From Anaerostipes sp. MSJ-23 (GTDB lineage: Bacteria > Bacillota > Clostridia > Lachnospirales > Lachnospiraceae): a DNA stretch of 64,000 nucleotides. The position numbers and the translations under genes were made by a program. Below are positions 15,543-25,634 of this stretch, in pieces. The notes under the pieces were generated by a model. The model made no database searches. It saw nothing but the letters and a program-made list of their open reading frames with translations, and was not told the DNA's origin. The stretch is taken from NCBI RefSeq assembly GCF_018918155.1, contig NZ_JAHLPY010000001.1, positions 124,001 to 188,000 on the forward strand, given 5' to 3'. The first letter of the stretch is position 1; each line of letters opens with the position of its first letter.

Positions 15543-18500
15543 TTATTTGAAGTAGTTTACTCCAGACTCAAAAATCTTTTGATCTTTATTTCCATAGATA
15601 TTCATACCTACATAAGTATCACGTCGTTCAGAATGTCCCATCTTACCAAGAACTCTTCCGTCTGGACTTGTAATACCTTCAATTGCAAAGTAAGAACCGT
15701 TTGGATTGTAATCTTCATCCATTGTAGGATCTTCTCCAAGATCAACATACTGTGTTGCTACCTGTCCATTTGCGAACAGCTGATCTATCACATCATAATC
15801 TGCAACAAAGCGTCCTTCTCCGTGTGATACAGGAATGCTGAAAACATCTCCCACGTTTACTTCATTAAACCATGGAGATAGGTTCGATACAACTTTTGTA
15901 TACGCAATCTTAGATACATGACGTCCAATACGATTTGTTGTCAATGTTGGAGCATTGGCTGTCGTCTGATCAACAATTTTTCCTTCTGGAACAAGTCCCA
16001 GTTTGATTAATGCCTGGAATCCATTACAAATACCAAGTGCCAAACCATCTCTGTTATTTAACAGATCCATAACTGCTTCTTTTAATTTTGCATTTCTAAA
16101 TGCGGCAGCGATGAATTTTGCAGAACCTTCTGGCTCATCACCTGCACTAAATCCTCCTGGGAACATGATCATCTGAGATTCTTTAATTGCTTTTTCAAAT
16201 ACTTCTACCGAATCACGAATTCCCTGTGCATCCAGATTTTTGAATACTTTCGTGATAACATTGGCTCCTGCACGTTCAAATGCTCGTGCAGAATCATATT
16301 CACAGTTTGTTCCTGGGAAGACTGGAATGAATACTGTTGGTTTCGCAACTTTATTCTTACATACATATACATTTCCTTTTGTATAAATTCTTCCCATATT
16401 TAATGATTCTTGTTTTCCTTCAGATTTTGTTGGGAATACACTTTCCAATGGTTTTGTCCATGCTTCCAAAGCATCTTCCATCGAAATTACTTCTTCACCA
16501 AAGACGAACTCATGTTTCTTTGTAATTTCACCAAGCAATAATCCAGGAATTCCAAGTTTATGAATATCTCTTGTGTCCATTTCTACAACAAAAGATCCAA
16601 AGTGTGGTCGTGTCAAATCATCAAGCGTTACTTCTTCATCAAAAATGACTCCATAACGGTTTCCAAATGCCATTTTTGCAACAGCTTCGATTGTTCCACC
16701 TGCACCAATTGCATAAGCAGATTTGATCTCTCCTGATTGAATCAGTTTATGAATTCTTCTATAAATTTTCTTCACTTCTGCATAAACTGGAAGATGATAT
16801 GCATCCTCTGGAATACACAGACGAATCAAGCGGTTTCCTGGTTTCTTTAATTCTGGTGTAACTACATCTTTTACATTCGCAACATCAACAGCAAAAGAAA
16901 CTAATGTCGGAGGTACATCAATGTCATTGAAAGTACCAGACATACTATCTTTTCCGCCAATCGCTGCAAGGCCAAAACCAATCTGTGCCTGATATGCACC
17001 AAGTAAAGCTGCAACCGGCTGTCCCCAACGTGTCTTATCTTCTCCAAGACGTTTGAAATATTCCTGGAATGTCAAACGAATATTTCTATAATCTCCACCT
17101 GACGCTACGATTTTTGCAATTGATTCTGTAATTGCGTAAACAGCTCCATGGAATGGACTCCATTTAGATAAATATGGATCAAATCCATAACTCATCATCG
17201 TAACTGTATCTGATTCACCTTCCAGAAGTGGCAATTTTGCAATCATCGTCTGAATTGGCGTCATCTGATATTTTCCACCGTATGGCATAGTAACTGTTGC
17301 TGCTCCGATAGAACTGTCAAACATTTCAACCAGTCCTTTCTGAGAGCATACATTTAAGTTAGATAATGTATCTTTACAGATTTCCTCAAAAGAACGTGTC
17401 TCTTCTTTCTTATTAAAATAAGATTCTACGCGATGAGGAATTTCTACATAAACTTCTGTTTCCTGATGCGCACCATTTGTATCAAGAAAAGCTCTTGAGA
17501 TATTTACAATATCTTTTCCTCTCCATGTAAGAACCAATCTTGGTTCTTCTGTTACGGTTGCAACAGCAACTGCTTCCAGATTTTCTTCTGCTGCATAAGC
17601 AAGGAACTGATCAACATCTTTTGGATCTACAACAACAGCCATACGTTCCTGAGATTCAGAAATCGCAAGTTCTGTTCCATCAAGTCCTGCATATTTCTTT
17701 GGTACCTTATCAAGATCTACTGTTAATCCATCTGCAAGTTCTCCAATAGCAACAGATACTCCACCAGCACCAAAGTCATTACATTTTTTAATCAGACGGC
17801 TAACTTCTTCTCTTCGGAATAATCTCTGAATTTTTCTTTCTGTTGGCGGATTACCTTTCTGTACTTCTGCTCCACATGTTTCGATTGATTCTTCTGTATG
17901 AACTTTTGATGATCCTGTTGCTCCTCCGCAACCATCACGTCCGGTTCTTCCTCCAAGAAGAATGATAATATCTCCAGGATCAGAATTTTCACGAATTACA
18001 TTCTTTCTTGGTGCTGCACCCATAACTGCACCAATTTCCATACGTTTTGCAACATAATCTGGATGATAAATTTCATTGACCATACCTGTTGCAAGTCCAA
18101 TCTGATTTCCATAAGAGCTGTATCCATGAGCTGCACCAGTAACGATCTTTCTCTGCGGAAGTTTTCCTTTTAATGTATCTTTCAGTGGAACTGTAGGATC
18201 TGCTGCACCAGTTACACGCATTGCCTGATATACATAAGAACGTCCAGAAAGCGGATCTCGGATTGCTCCTCCAAGACAAGTAGCTGCGCCACCAAATGGT
18301 TCAATTTCTGTTGGATGATTATGTGTTTCATTTTTGAAACTAATCAGCCATTCCTCTTCTGGTTTTCCATCAACAGAAACAGGAACAACAATGCTGCATG
18401 CATTGATTTCGTCGCTCTCTTCCATATTATCAAGAATACCGTCTTTTTTCAGTCTTCTCATAGCCATCAGTGCCATATCCATCAGACATACGAACTTATC

Positions 18501-19304
18501 TTCTCTTCCAGCAAAAATACTTTCATGATCTGCCATGTATTCATCATAAGCTGTCTTTAATGGAGCTTGATAAAATCCATCCTGAAATTCTATTTTTGTA
18601 AGCTCTGTAGAGAATGTTGTATGACGACAATGATCAGACCAGTAAGTATCAAGTACACGAATTTCTGTCATCGATGGATCTCTTTTTTCTTCATATTTAA
18701 AATAATTTTGAATATGAAGAAAATCTTTAAATGTCATTGCAAGGTTTAAAGAATCATATAATTCTTTTAAAGGAGCTTCTTCCATATCCTTGAAACCATC
18801 AAAAATCTTCACATCAGCTGGCTCTTCAAAATCCATAATCAAAGTTTCTGGTTTTTGTGCAGATGCTTCTCTAGAATCCACTGGATTGATGCAATATTCT
18901 TTAATTTCTTTCAGCTGTTCCTCTGTTAAATTTCCTTTGACTACATAAGTTGTCGCACTTCGAATCAGTGCCTCTTCATCTTCGTTTAAGAGTTTTACAC
19001 ACTGCTCTGCGGAATCAGCTCTCTGATCAAATTGTCCTGGAAGAAATTCCACACTAAATGATACTTCTCCATCTTCTTTTGGAAATTCTTCTTCATAAAC
19101 ATCATCTACCGGAGGTTCGCTGAATACAGTCATTAATGCTTTCTGATAACTTTCATCGGAAAGATTCTCGACATCATAACGAATCAGAACACGAACATCT
19201 TCGATATCAAGTCCGAGGTACTGACGTAACTCTTCGCGCAGTTCTTTTGCTTTGACTGCGTAGTCTTTTTTCTTTTCTACATAGACTCTCTTTACTTTAC
19301 CCAT
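15543..19304 (-). CDS. purL: Phosphoribosylformylglycinamidine synthase (single-chain PurL)
   Basis: The enzyme converts FGAR, glutamine and ATP to FGAM in purine synthesis. It is the long single-chain type (1253 residues from the chosen start), with an N-terminal PurS-like region, tandem AIRS-type synthase domains (SFKNETHNHPTEIEPFGGAA near 320) and a C-terminal class I glutaminase from about 990. The glutaminase has VFPGTNCEYDSARAFERAG, the nucleophile in LGICNGFQAL and a His in SHGEGRF. I prefer the ATG at 19304 because GGGAGG lies 5 bases upstream; an ATG at 19325 overlaps the previous gene. It is the last gene of a three-gene operon. Confidence 0.95.
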   Translation of the reverse strand: MGKVKRVYVEKKKDYAVKAKELREELRQYLGLDIEDVRVLIRYDVENLSDESYQKALMTVFSEPPVDDVYEEEFPKEDGEVSFSVEFLPGQFDQRADSAEQCVKLLNEDEEALIRSATTYVVKGNLTEEQLKEIKEYCINPVDSREASAQKPETLIMDFEEPADVKIFDGFKDMEEAPLKELYDSLNLAMTFKDFLHIQNYFKYEEKRDPSMTEIRVLDTYWSDHCRHTTFSTELTKIEFQDGFYQAPLKTAYDEYMADHESIFAGREDKFVCLMDMALMAMRRLKKDGILDNMEESDEINACSIVVPVSVDGKPEEEWLISFKNETHNHPTEIEPFGGAATCLGGAIRDPLSGRSYVYQAMRVTGAADPTVPLKDTLKGKLPQRKIVTGAAHGYSSYGNQIGLATGMVNEIYHPDYVAKRMEIGAVMGAAPRKNVIRENSDPGDIIILLGGRTGRDGCGGATGSSKVHTEESIETCGAEVQKGNPPTERKIQRLFRREEVSRLIKKCNDFGAGGVSVAIGELADGLTVDLDKVPKKYAGLDGTELAISESQERMAVVVDPKDVDQFLAYAAEENLEAVAVATVTEEPRLVLTWRGKDIVNISRAFLDTNGAHQETEVYVEIPHRVESYFNKKEETRSFEEICKDTLSNLNVCSQKGLVEMFDSSIGAATVTMPYGGKYQMTPIQTMIAKLPLLEGESDTVTMMSYGFDPYLSKWSPFHGAVYAITESIAKIVASGGDYRNIRLTFQEYFKRLGEDKTRWGQPVAALLGAYQAQIGFGLAAIGGKDSMSGTFNDIDVPPTLVSFAVDVANVKDVVTPELKKPGNRLIRLCIPEDAYHLPVYAEVKKIYRRIHKLIQSGEIKSAYAIGAGGTIEAVAKMAFGNRYGVIFDEEVTLDDLTRPHFGSFVVEMDTRDIHKLGIPGLLLGEITKKHEFVFGEEVISMEDALEAWTKPLESVFPTKSEGKQESLNMGRIYTKGNVYVCKNKVAKPTVFIPVFPGTNCEYDSARAFERAGANVITKVFKNLDAQGIRDSVEVFEKAIKESQMIMFPGGFSAGDEPEGSAKFIAAAFRNAKLKEAVMDLLNNRDGLALGICNGFQALIKLGLVPEGKIVDQTTANAPTLTTNRIGRHVSKIAYTKVVSNLSPWFNEVNVGDVFSIPVSHGEGRFVADYDVIDQLFANGQVATQYVDLGEDPTMDEDYNPNGSYFAIEGITSPDGRVLGKMGHSERRDTYVGMNIYGNKDQKIFESGVNYFK

Positions 19305-19317
19305 AGTTTCCTCCCAT

Positions 19318-20265
19318 TTACTCATGTAGTTTCTTTATCACTTGAAATGCGGTTGCATTTTCCAAGATCGTTGGCTGGTTTGCACAGAAAAATACAATTC
19401 CATCCACACTCGAGCGAACTTCGGATAAAAGCGTTCCTTCATAAGGATCCAGAATCTCTCCAAGAAGTTGTCCTCGATGTACCTCCTCATCGATCTTTGC
19501 AAAACGTCGGAAAAATCCTGCACTAGTTGCTTTTACCTGAACCATATCCTCTTCTTCTATAATACTCGCAATATACCCATTATGGCAATTATATTTTAAA
19601 ATTCCCATTCTGGTTAAGAATCGAAGGACTGCAGATACTGCCTGTTTAGCGAGCTTTTCATCTACATTTCCGGTTGCCCCGGAATAAATAGAAAATGCAT
19701 CTGTTCCTTCTATTTGCCAATTATAGTTGAGTGTGCTTTTATCAAAATTTCTCTGTTTACTTGTGATTACATATGGCAATCCAAATAAATTAGCCAAACT
19801 GGCGCTTTCTTTTCCTGTGGAAGACATCCTTACATGTGGAATAAAATCTCCATGTCGATAAAAAGATGGAAAATGGATTCCATAACGAAATCCTTTAATT
19901 TTCTGAAACAAATTGGCAGCCAGCCGGCTTGTCGGTTCTCCGTCAAAATTTCCCGGAAACTGCCGGTTAATATCACTATTATCAGAAACCCAATATTTTT
20001 TTCTTACATTCATAGAAAAATTATTCACACAGGGAATGACTAAAATCTGGTTTTCCCCTATGATAGCACCGCTTGCCTCAAGTTCCTTTAGACGTCTGAC
20101 AAGAAGCGAACAGATATACAACTGCTGATACTCGTTTCCTCTCATGGAACCTACAATACAAGCAGCCGGCTCTGCATCTTCTCCGTTTTTCCCGAAACGA
20201 TATCCAATAATAGAAAATTCATTTCTCAAATAAGAGCCAGATGTATATAGTGTTTCTTTTATCAT
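19318..20265 (-). CDS. Succinylglutamate desuccinylase/aspartoacylase-like protein (M14 family), second of pair
   Basis: The product has 315 residues. Residues ~30-220 resemble the AstE/AspA M14 zinc-hydrolase domain, and residues ~235-315 form a C-terminal beta-rich domain. The usual first zinc motif HGNE appears as GSMRGNE near 38-44, so the histidine is replaced by arginine. The later ligand region GIHFPSFYRHGDF is present near 132-144. Family enzymes remove acyl groups from amino acids; whether this one is catalytic is unclear. It overlaps its upstream paralogue by 4 bases (ATGA type) and is followed by purL after 13 bases. A deacylase-like or sensor role in the purL operon is only inference. 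Confidence 0.8.
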   Translation of the reverse strand: MIKETLYTSGSYLRNEFSIIGYRFGKNGEDAEPAACIVGSMRGNEYQQLYICSLLVRRLKELEASGAIIGENQILVIPCVNNFSMNVRKKYWVSDNSDINRQFPGNFDGEPTSRLAANLFQKIKGFRYGIHFPSFYRHGDFIPHVRMSSTGKESASLANLFGLPYVITSKQRNFDKSTLNYNWQIEGTDAFSIYSGATGNVDEKLAKQAVSAVLRFLTRMGILKYNCHNGYIASIIEEEDMVQVKATSAGFFRRFAKIDEEVHRGQLLGEILDPYEGTLLSEVRSSVDGIVFFCANQPTILENATAFQVIKKLHE

Positions 20266-21200
20266 AAGTGATTTCCTCCAATAATTCTTGCCACCAGGGA
20301 TCCCTCAGCTACGCCTGGATGTTCTCTTAAGGTCATTAAGATACCATCTTCCGGAGCTATGATTTCTTCCTCTACAGCGCCAAGCAATGGATTAATGATT
20401 CTCCCGATACATTCTCCCTGTCTGACTTCCTCTTTTAGTTTTTTATGTGATACAAAAAGTCCGCTGGATTCGCAATTTAAATAAATCATCTGATCTTCTT
20501 TTACAATTGGTACTTTTTTCCCTTCTTTTACCGGTCCATTCCAGATACCAAGTTCTTTCATTACTGCAAAAATTCCTTCTATAATTTGCTCGCAATATTC
20601 ATATTTAATTCGAAACGCTGCTCCAGACTCTGTTACAAGCGTTGGAATCCCAATCTGGTTTAACGCATAGGAAAGACTTCCTTCATTTACTGTCGCTGAT
20701 GGATGAACCCACACAAGTTCTGTATTCATAAATCTTGAAATACGCATCAGTTCTTCACTATAGTCGTCATTGATACGAACCTGAGGCACTTCTTGCAAAA
20801 AAATATTACTGGAATGAATATCAATACAACAGGAAGCTCCTTTGATGTCTTCAATCAGACAATGAGCTGTATAACCTTCCAAGTCCCCGTCTGGATCTCC
20901 TGGGAATACTGTACTGTAATCCATATCAGAAATTGGTACAACACGCGTTCGTGCATCCAAACCAAGAGGATTAATTGCCGGATAAACGTCCACGATACCA
21001 GAAAGCAATGAAAAATCACTTTTAATTCTTCGGATGATCTCACTGCAAATATATTGCCCACCCAGTTCATCTCCATAAATTCCTGTAACCAGACAGATTC
21101 TGTTCTCTTTTCCGGTCAACTGATCCGGTGTTAAAGAATTCTTTTTAATCTTCAATTCCTCACCAATCGGCAGCTTTACAGATACTACTGTCTCTATCAT
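20262..21200 (-). CDS. Succinylglutamate desuccinylase/aspartoacylase-like protein (M14 family), first of pair
   Basis: This 312-residue paralogue of the next gene has the same two-domain layout. The first zinc motif reads TGIYGDELGG near 40-50, with tyrosine where HGDE-type enzymes have histidine; the Glu is kept. The later ligand segment CIDIHSSN is intact near 115. The C-terminal domain (about 230-312) includes CESSGLFVSHKKLKEEVRQG (20 residues). The ATG at 21200 begins the operon under a strong promoter. Its substrate is not known from sequence. Tandem non-identical copies suggest two related substrates or a heteromer. Confidence 0.82.
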   Translation of the reverse strand: MIETVVSVKLPIGEELKIKKNSLTPDQLTGKENRICLVTGIYGDELGGQYICSEIIRRIKSDFSLLSGIVDVYPAINPLGLDARTRVVPISDMDYSTVFPGDPDGDLEGYTAHCLIEDIKGASCCIDIHSSNIFLQEVPQVRINDDYSEELMRISRFMNTELVWVHPSATVNEGSLSYALNQIGIPTLVTESGAAFRIKYEYCEQIIEGIFAVMKELGIWNGPVKEGKKVPIVKEDQMIYLNCESSGLFVSHKKLKEEVRQGECIGRIINPLLGAVEEEIIAPEDGILMTLREHPGVAEGSLVARIIGGNHL

Positions 21201-21253
21201 TCTTTCAGCCTCTTTCTACTCTTTTGTCATTTTTGTCTCTCTGCTTGTGTTGT

Positions 21254-21282
21254 ATCGTATCATAGAAAAAATACATTGTCAA
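21254..21282 (-). promoter_or_regulatory. Promoter of the M14-M14-purL operon
   Basis: The minus strand carries TTGACA (21282-21277), a 17-base spacer and TACGAT (21259-21254), about 50 bases before the first start codon. I see no purine riboswitch in the leader. Confidence 0.78.
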
Positions 21283-21315
21283 TGAAGGTCTCTTTTATGT
21301 TTTTTCAGCCTTTTC

Positions 21316-21344
21316 TTGCTTTTTTGCTTTAGATTTAGTATAGT
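21316..21344 (+). promoter_or_regulatory. Promoter of the DUF1292 gene
   Basis: TTGCTT (21316-21321), a 17-base spacer and TATAGT (21339-21344), 30 bases before the start codon. Confidence 0.65.
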
Positions 21345-21373
21345 GAAAAAAACAACAGAAATGAGGTGTTACT

Positions 21374-21682
21374 ATGAGTGAATTTGAAGAAGACGTAGTT
21401 GTTGAAGAGGAAAATCCCGTTCTCCATCTTGAACTTGAAGACGGAACAAACGTTGATTGTGCCGTGATTGCACTATTTGAAGTCGATGGACAAGACTATA
21501 TCGCTCTTGTATCCGTTGAAGAACTAGAAAGCGATAACGAAGAAAGTGCACTCCTGATCTATCGCTATGTCGCTTCTGAAGATGAAGAATCCTTTAGCCT
21601 TGACAATATCGAAAGCGATGAAGAATTCGAAAAAGTCACAGCTGCACTTGATGAAATCATGGAAGAAGACGACGAAATATAA
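21374..21682 (+). CDS. DUF1292 family acidic protein
   Basis: The product has 102 residues and is very acidic throughout. The DUF1292 core spans about residues 15-90, with LELEDGTNVDCAVIALFEVD near 18-37, YIALVSVEE near 42 and IYRYVASEDEESFSLDNIES near 60-80. These small cytoplasmic proteins are widespread in Firmicutes (YrzB type) and have no established biochemical role. GAGGTG precedes the ATG. It is a single-gene unit with a good promoter and terminator. Confidence 0.88.
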   Translation: MSEFEEDVVVEEENPVLHLELEDGTNVDCAVIALFEVDGQDYIALVSVEELESDNEESALLIYRYVASEDEESFSLDNIESDEEFEKVTAALDEIMEEDDEI

Positions 21683-21684
21683 GA

Positions 21685-21724
21685 AAAAGAATCCTTGTGA
21701 TGCTTTCACAGGATTCTTTTTTTT
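21685..21724. terminator. Bidirectional terminator between DUF1292 and DUF1653 genes
   Basis: AAAAGAATCCT and AGGATTCTTTT flank GTGA/TCAC around a short loop (21685-21720), with A and T tracts on the two sides. It serves both convergent genes. Confidence 0.85.
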
Positions 21725-22256
21725 ACCTCAATCTAGAATTTCTTTCATATTGAATTTTTGTTCTTAAAATTTTGACCAATTCTTCGTATTTTTCTTCTGG
21801 CCCTTCTCCAGTTAAAACACAGTCCATAGAAAGACTCATGGATTCAAGCATTGTTTCAGAAATTGATTCCTTATACTTTAAAAGAACATTCAACCGTTCT
21901 TCATGGGTACTTGCATCAAGAAATTCAAGAAGCGGATTATCTTCCTCAAAAAATTCTTCCACTGGCTGTTCTTTCTTTTGCTCTTTTTCTACACTTTTAG
22001 AAAATTGCTCTTTTTCTTCTTCCGGCGAAACCTTTTCAAATCGAAATTTTTGTGAAATTTCCGGATATTTTTTATGATCGACGGGACTTAAAAACATCTC
22101 CAGTGGTCTTGCATAAATTTTAAAATTTCCATATAAAGCCTGATAAATAACAAGTTTTTCTCCTGTTTCTGAATGTATCGCAATCGTTATAATCTGATAT
22201 AAGTTATTTTTAAAATGGCGATAAAATTCACCAGCTCTTGGCATTTGTCTTTCCAT
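21723..22256 (-). CDS. DUF1653 domain-containing protein
   Basis: The product has 177 residues. Residues ~5-75 form a DUF1653 domain, starting [17 protein letters not shown] and continuing with YQALYGNFKIYARPLEMF. The remaining ~100 residues are Glu/Lys-rich and probably helical. The domain is usually a short stand-alone protein, so the C-terminal extension is extra. AGGAGGGAG lies upstream of the ATG at 22256. Its first 29 bases overlap the end of the UvrD-like helicase gene in another frame, so translation is probably coupled. Function is unknown; the operon context is with DNA helicase and glutamyl-tRNA synthetase. Confidence 0.82.
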   Translation of the reverse strand: MERQMPRAGEFYRHFKNNLYQIITIAIHSETGEKLVIYQALYGNFKIYARPLEMFLSPVDHKKYPEISQKFRFEKVSPEEEKEQFSKSVEKEQKKEQPVEEFFEEDNPLLEFLDASTHEERLNVLLKYKESISETMLESMSLSMDCVLTGEGPEEKYEELVKILRTKIQYERNSRLR

Positions 22257-24108
22257 GATTGAATTCTCCCTCCTGTCTGTTTTTTTGTTTTGCTTCTCTT
22301 AGAAATCTTGATTTACGACTTTCTTTGTTATAGAGCTTCTCAACTGAAAATATATGTAAATATTTTTTAGCCCTTGTCACTGCTACATAAAACATACGGC
22401 GTTCTTCTTCAATATCTTCTTCCTTTACCGATTTTTTATATGGAATTACGCCCTCATTAACATCCGGTAAAAATACATGATCAAACTCCAATCCCTTAGA
22501 ACTATGCATCGTACTAATAATAACACCGTCTTGTATTTCTTGTTTTTTCTCTGACTGCCGTTTTAGTTCCTGTGTATATTCCTCAATATAAGCAAACCAT
22601 TCTTCAAATGTATCATACCCTTTTGCGGTTTCCTGAAGCTCCTCTAAAATTTGAGTCAATTCTTCTTCTCTCATTCTTCGAAATCTTGCATATTCTGCAA
22701 GATAAGCATTATATCCAATTGATTTCCGAATATAATTAATTGCTGCTAATGGTGTCATTTTACTAAGAACCCTGAGATCCTCTCTCATTTCTTCAATTGC
22801 ATCATAAAGCCACTCTTTATCTTTTGATAATTCCAGTAATTTTTCAAAAGACACTTCGGTTTCTGTCAAATAATCTCTTCGAATATAACGATTCGGACGA
22901 TTCATAACGCGAAGAAATGTACTTCTCCTGCGATCTCCCATAGCAAGCTGCATATAATCTATCATGTTTCTGGCAATCCAGTGTTCAAATATATTTGGAA
23001 CGGTATCTTTCATACAAAATGGAATATTATATGCCATTAGTGTGCTTACAAGCTGACGTGGTCCCTGATTCGTTCTTGTCAAAATGGCAATTTTAGAAAG
23101 TTGCGTTTTTTTTGCCATTTCTTCTCGAATCATCATGGCAAGATGTCGATTTTCTTCTCTTTGATCTTTAAATATTCGTATGTCTACTGGATATAAACTT
23201 CCAACAAAAGATTTCATTTCCTTTGGAAAACGTTTTTTATTATGTATAATGACTTGTTCTGCAAAATCAACGATTTCCTTTCCAGAACGATAATTTGTAT
23301 TTAAAATAATTTTTTTAGTTTCTTTATAATCCTTCGGAAAACCAAGCATTAATTCTGGTCTTGCTCCACGAAATTTATAGATAGACTGATCATCATCTCC
23401 GACAATAAATAAATTGTTAAACGGTTGTGCAAGCATCTTAACAATTTCATATTGCACTTTATTAATGTCCTGAAATTCGTCAATTAAAATATAAGGAAAT
23501 TTTTGCTGCCAAGCCTTTCTAATATCTTTTCTCTCTTTTAATAACTCATAAGTATAAACAAGAATGTCATCGAAATCAATTTGTCTCTTTTGATGCAGCT
23601 TTTTTTCATATTGCTTAAATATCTTGCGAAAAATATCTTCTCCGCAGTTCTTACTATAATAATATTCCAAAGAAAGCATCTGCCCCTTGACCAAGCTAAT
23701 TTCTTGTAAAACTGACCGAATAAAATCTGCTTCATCATCAATTTCTAAATTTTCTTCATAAAGAATTTCACGAATCATCTCATATTTCTTTGATTCTGGC
23801 AAAATATTTTCCACACGATAATGATAGGCATATTTTAAAATTGTAAAAAATACAGAATGAAAGGTTCCAAAGGAAACCGGCAGGGAGCACCCTGCCATCC
23901 TTTGAAACCTCTCTTTCATTTCTCCCGCTGCGGCTCTGGTAAAAGTAATAACCAAGATCCTTTCCGGCGGTATATGGTATTGTTCAATCAGATACTGCAC
24001 CCTTTTCGTAATAACAAGGGTTTTCCCTGATCCCGGTCCTGCAAGCACCATCATTGGACCGTCTTTATGCATTACGGCTTTCTTTTGGACCTGACTTAGT
24101 TCTCCCAA
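22228..24108 (-). CDS. UvrD/Rep-family ATP-dependent helicase (second paralogue)
   Basis: The product has 626 residues and is shorter than PcrA. Walker A GPGSGKT lies at about 24-30, the Walker B region is [14 protein letters not shown] near 206, QSIYKFRGA near 243, and motif [17 protein letters not shown] near 575. It lacks the PcrA C-terminal Tudor-like domain. The likely start is TTG at 24108, giving [11 protein letters not shown] at the position where UvrD proteins begin; the start lies inside the end of gltX (13-base overlap). It is followed by DUF1653. It probably acts in DNA repair or recombination; the specific role is not evident. Confidence 0.88.
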   Translation of the reverse strand: MGELSQVQKKAVMHKDGPMMVLAGPGSGKTLVITKRVQYLIEQYHIPPERILVITFTRAAAGEMKERFQRMAGCSLPVSFGTFHSVFFTILKYAYHYRVENILPESKKYEMIREILYEENLEIDDEADFIRSVLQEISLVKGQMLSLEYYYSKNCGEDIFRKIFKQYEKKLHQKRQIDFDDILVYTYELLKERKDIRKAWQQKFPYILIDEFQDINKVQYEIVKMLAQPFNNLFIVGDDDQSIYKFRGARPELMLGFPKDYKETKKIILNTNYRSGKEIVDFAEQVIIHNKKRFPKEMKSFVGSLYPVDIRIFKDQREENRHLAMMIREEMAKKTQLSKIAILTRTNQGPRQLVSTLMAYNIPFCMKDTVPNIFEHWIARNMIDYMQLAMGDRRRSTFLRVMNRPNRYIRRDYLTETEVSFEKLLELSKDKEWLYDAIEEMREDLRVLSKMTPLAAINYIRKSIGYNAYLAEYARFRRMREEELTQILEELQETAKGYDTFEEWFAYIEEYTQELKRQSEKKQEIQDGVIISTMHSSKGLEFDHVFLPDVNEGVIPYKKSVKEEDIEEERRMFYVAVTRAKKYLHIFSVEKLYNKESRKSRFLREAKQKNRQEGEFNHGKTNAKSW

Positions 24109-25565
24109 TCAGTCTCGTCCTCCAATTTTTTGATAGCAGCTTCAATTCTCTTGATAGATTCTTCTTTTCCAAGAATTTCCATCAATTCCGTAGCACCGCC
24201 TGGTGTCATCTGTTTTCCAGATACTGCAGTACGAACTGGCCACATCACATATCCATTCTTATATTCATGCTCCTTTGCAAATGCAAGAAGCATTTCATAT
24301 AAAGCATCATTTGTAAAATCTTCCTGTTTTTCAATCACTGGAAGAATTTCTTTTAACACTTCACAAGCTGTTTGTGGTGTTGTTTTCATTTTCTTATGTT
24401 TGTACATAGAAACATCATAATCTGGAACTGCCTCAAAGAAATCAATATGCTCTGGAATTTCTGTAAACAATTCAATTCTTGTTTTCACCATAGATAAAAT
24501 CTTATCAAAATCCATATCTCTGTGAATTGTTTCTTTTACATATGGCATTGCCAGTTCTTTGAAACGATCAAAGTCCATTGCTTTGATATATTCTCCATTC
24601 ATCCACGCAATCTTCTTCATATCAAAAACTGCTGGTGTCTTAGACATATGTTTATAATCAAACACTTCTTCCAGTTCTTTCAAAGAATAAATTTCTCTTT
24701 CTCCTCCTGGACTCCATCCAAGCAGTGCAACAAAGTTTACAATTGTTTCCGGCAAAAATCCCTGTTCAATCAGATCTTCGAAAGAAGAATGTCCTTTTCG
24801 TTTGCTTAATTTATGATGTTCTTCATCTGTAATCAATGGACAATGAATATAAATTGGTTTTTCCCATCCAAAAGCATCGTAAAGACGATTATATTTTGGA
24901 GTAGAAGACAAATATTCATTTCCACGAACAACATGTGTAATTCCCATTAAATGATCATCTACAACATTTGCAAAATTATAAGTTGGATATCCATCTGATT
25001 TGATCAGAATCATGTCATCTAACTCGATATTATCCACTGTAATTTCCCCATAAATTTCATCAACAAAAGAGGTTGTACCTTCTGTTGGATTGTTTTGGCG
25101 AATAACATATGGAATACCTGCATCTAATTTTGCTTGTACTTCTTCTTTACTTAAAGAAAGACAATGTTTGTCATAATGGCTAATTGTCACATCTCCTGAT
25201 TTAACTTTTAATGTATCCAGTCGTTCCTGATCACAGAAACAATAATATGCTTCTCCTTTTTCAATCAGTTTTTTTGCATACTTTAGATAAAGACCCTCTG
25301 CTTGACGTTCACTTTGAACATAAGGTCCAACTCCGCCATCCTTATCTGGTCCTTCATCGTGATGAAGCCCTGCTTTTTCCAGGGTATTATAAATAATCTG
25401 CTCTGCACCTTCAAGCTGTCTTTCCTGGTCAGTGTCCTCAATTCTTAAAATAAAATCTCCGCCTGCATGTCTAGCAATTAAATATGCATACAATGCAGTT
25501 CTTAAATTTCCCACATGCATTCTTCCTGTGGGACTTGGTGCAAATCTTGTTCTAACTTTGCTCAT
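24096..25565 (-). CDS. gltX: Glutamate--tRNA ligase
   Basis: This class I aminoacyl-tRNA synthetase of 489 residues is a standard length for GltX. The HIGH-type motif is [16 protein letters not shown] near 7-22 and the KMSKS-type motif [12 protein letters not shown] near 254-265. A Cys/His cluster lies near 108-137 (YYCFCDQ and HCLS), which may bind zinc as in some GluRS. It attaches glutamate to tRNA-Glu and, in many Firmicutes, also to tRNA-Gln for later amidation. GGGAGG precedes the ATG at 25565. It heads an operon with the helicase and DUF1653. Confidence 0.96.
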   Translation of the reverse strand: MSKVRTRFAPSPTGRMHVGNLRTALYAYLIARHAGGDFILRIEDTDQERQLEGAEQIIYNTLEKAGLHHDEGPDKDGGVGPYVQSERQAEGLYLKYAKKLIEKGEAYYCFCDQERLDTLKVKSGDVTISHYDKHCLSLSKEEVQAKLDAGIPYVIRQNNPTEGTTSFVDEIYGEITVDNIELDDMILIKSDGYPTYNFANVVDDHLMGITHVVRGNEYLSSTPKYNRLYDAFGWEKPIYIHCPLITDEEHHKLSKRKGHSSFEDLIEQGFLPETIVNFVALLGWSPGGEREIYSLKELEEVFDYKHMSKTPAVFDMKKIAWMNGEYIKAMDFDRFKELAMPYVKETIHRDMDFDKILSMVKTRIELFTEIPEHIDFFEAVPDYDVSMYKHKKMKTTPQTACEVLKEILPVIEKQEDFTNDALYEMLLAFAKEHEYKNGYVMWPVRTAVSGKQMTPGGATELMEILGKEESIKRIEAAIKKLEDETDWEN

Positions 25566-25596
25566 TCTTGCCTCCCAATGATATTTGTTTTTCTCT

Positions 25597-25625
25597 ATTC
25601 TACATAAATTTTCATTTTTTGTAAA
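25597..25625 (-). promoter_or_regulatory. Promoter of the gltX operon
   Basis: The minus strand carries TTTACA (25625-25620), a 17-base spacer and TAGAAT (25602-25597), about 30 bases before gltX. No T-box leader fits in the space. Confidence 0.75.
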
Positions 25626-25634
25626 GAAGCATAC

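Noticed and set aside
21200-21316. Purine riboswitch upstream of the purL operon
   Set aside because: The leader is only about 45 bases after the predicted start and lacks the purine aptamer core and hairpins.
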